Positions 35,871-36,032 of a DNA stretch of 36,032 nucleotides are shown here, piece by piece. Numbering within the stretch: the stretch's first letter is position 1; the number at the start of each line of letters is the position of its first letter. The DNA lies in assembly GCA_028287135.1 (NCBI GenBank), contig JAQBQE010000055.1:1-36032 (forward strand), read 5' to 3'. A program made the translations under genes and the position numbers. Source of the stretch: Myxococcales bacterium. GTDB taxonomy: Bacteria; Myxococcota_A; Polyangia; Haliangiales; Haliangiaceae. Under the pieces are notes generated by a model. That model was not told where the DNA came from, did not search any database, and worked only from the letters and a program-made list of their open reading frames with translations.

Positions 35871-36032
35871 TCATCGGCAGAGCTTGCTCAGCATTCCGAC
35901 CAGCGGACCAAGAGCTGCTTGCCCGCCGACAGGTCCGACTCAGGCACAGCGCCGACCAGCCGGACGACGTCGATGATTGCGCCGCATTCCATCGCCTCGC
36001 CCCGTGCGATCGCGTACCGGTTGTTTCGATCG
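35871..36032 (-). pseudogene. Four-helix-bundle protein (23S rRNA intervening-sequence type), partial and frameshifted
   Basis: The leftward frame entering from the right edge reads NRYAIARGEAMECGAIIDVV, then LVGAVPESDLSAGKQLLVRW and stops at TGA 35888. The A-x-G-E-A-x-E-C-x-A-I-I-D-V pattern and G-K-Q-L-L-V-R are typical of the short four-helix-bundle (23S rRNA IVS) family. A one-base shift after LLVR gives VGMLSKLCR and a stop at 35871, the normal family end, so a base seems to be missing near CGCTGG (about 35905). The gene is therefore damaged, or the base was missed in sequencing. The 65-bp gap to the peptidase (35806-35870) holds a CACGTG-C-CACGTG-like inverted sequence but no clear feature. 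Confidence 0.6.

Overview
The window is very GC-rich chromosomal DNA. Its gene content points to a myxobacterium-like member of the Myxococcota, probably near Haliangiales/Kofleriaceae. The signs are a Myxococcales-type sigma factor divergent from a membrane Ser/Thr kinase, a degraded AgmX/PglI-type (TonB-like) domain, a PilT/PilU-type pilus ATPase, many lipoproteins and outer-membrane barrels, an SCP2 protein and a CaiB-type racemase. The taxonomy is inferred from gene content only. I saw no tRNA, rRNA, CRISPR array, insertion sequence, prophage or restriction system.

Layout. 1-1.9 kb: the 3' end of selD, then a ClC chloride channel read leftward. 1.9-6.2 kb: a SUFU-like protein, then a leftward surface-glycan cluster (a GT4/CelD-type acyltransferase fusion, a GNAT protein and a DxD glycosyltransferase-like protein). 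6.2-8.9 kb: a scar zone made of broken genes (a frameshifted gene, a truncated trypsin-like protease, an AgmX/PglI fragment, an adenosine deaminase 3' end) and a nearly identical direct repeat of about 185 bp; only a PPOX flavoprotein is intact here. 8.9-13.1 kb: an outer-membrane protein, two small orphan genes, a VOC protein, a barrel-cupredoxin pair, and a second scar where an ECF sigma gene is fused out of frame to the tail of another gene. 13.1-17.9 kb: a sigma factor divergent from a zinc-finger/kinase/sensor protein, an alpha-toroid-like protein and a CBS-pair protein. 17.8-20.3 kb: AAA ATPase, alpha-methylacyl-CoA racemase-type enzyme and SCP2 protein, all leftward. 20.3-24.1 kb: glmU and two lipoproteins, closed by a clear intrinsic terminator. 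24.2-26.2 kb: a C-type-lectin lipoprotein, another lipoprotein and an anchored exported protein. 26.3-30.2 kb: a four-module REC-GGDEF-GGDEF-EAL protein 7 bp upstream of a PilT/PilU-type ATPase. 30.2-36 kb: a proline-rich repeat lipoprotein, then trpS, an NTF2-like lipoprotein-like protein, an ECF sigma factor and prolyl oligopeptidase reading rightward, and finally a frameshifted four-helix-bundle (23S rRNA IVS-type) gene cut by the right edge.

Most genes are housekeeping, envelope or signalling genes. The parts that best repay a closer look are the c-di-GMP/pilus-motor pair, the zinc-finger kinase/sigma-factor pair, the GT4-acyltransferase fusion and the two gene-fragment scars. Starts were chosen from ribosome-binding sites and family alignments recalled from memory; no search was run.
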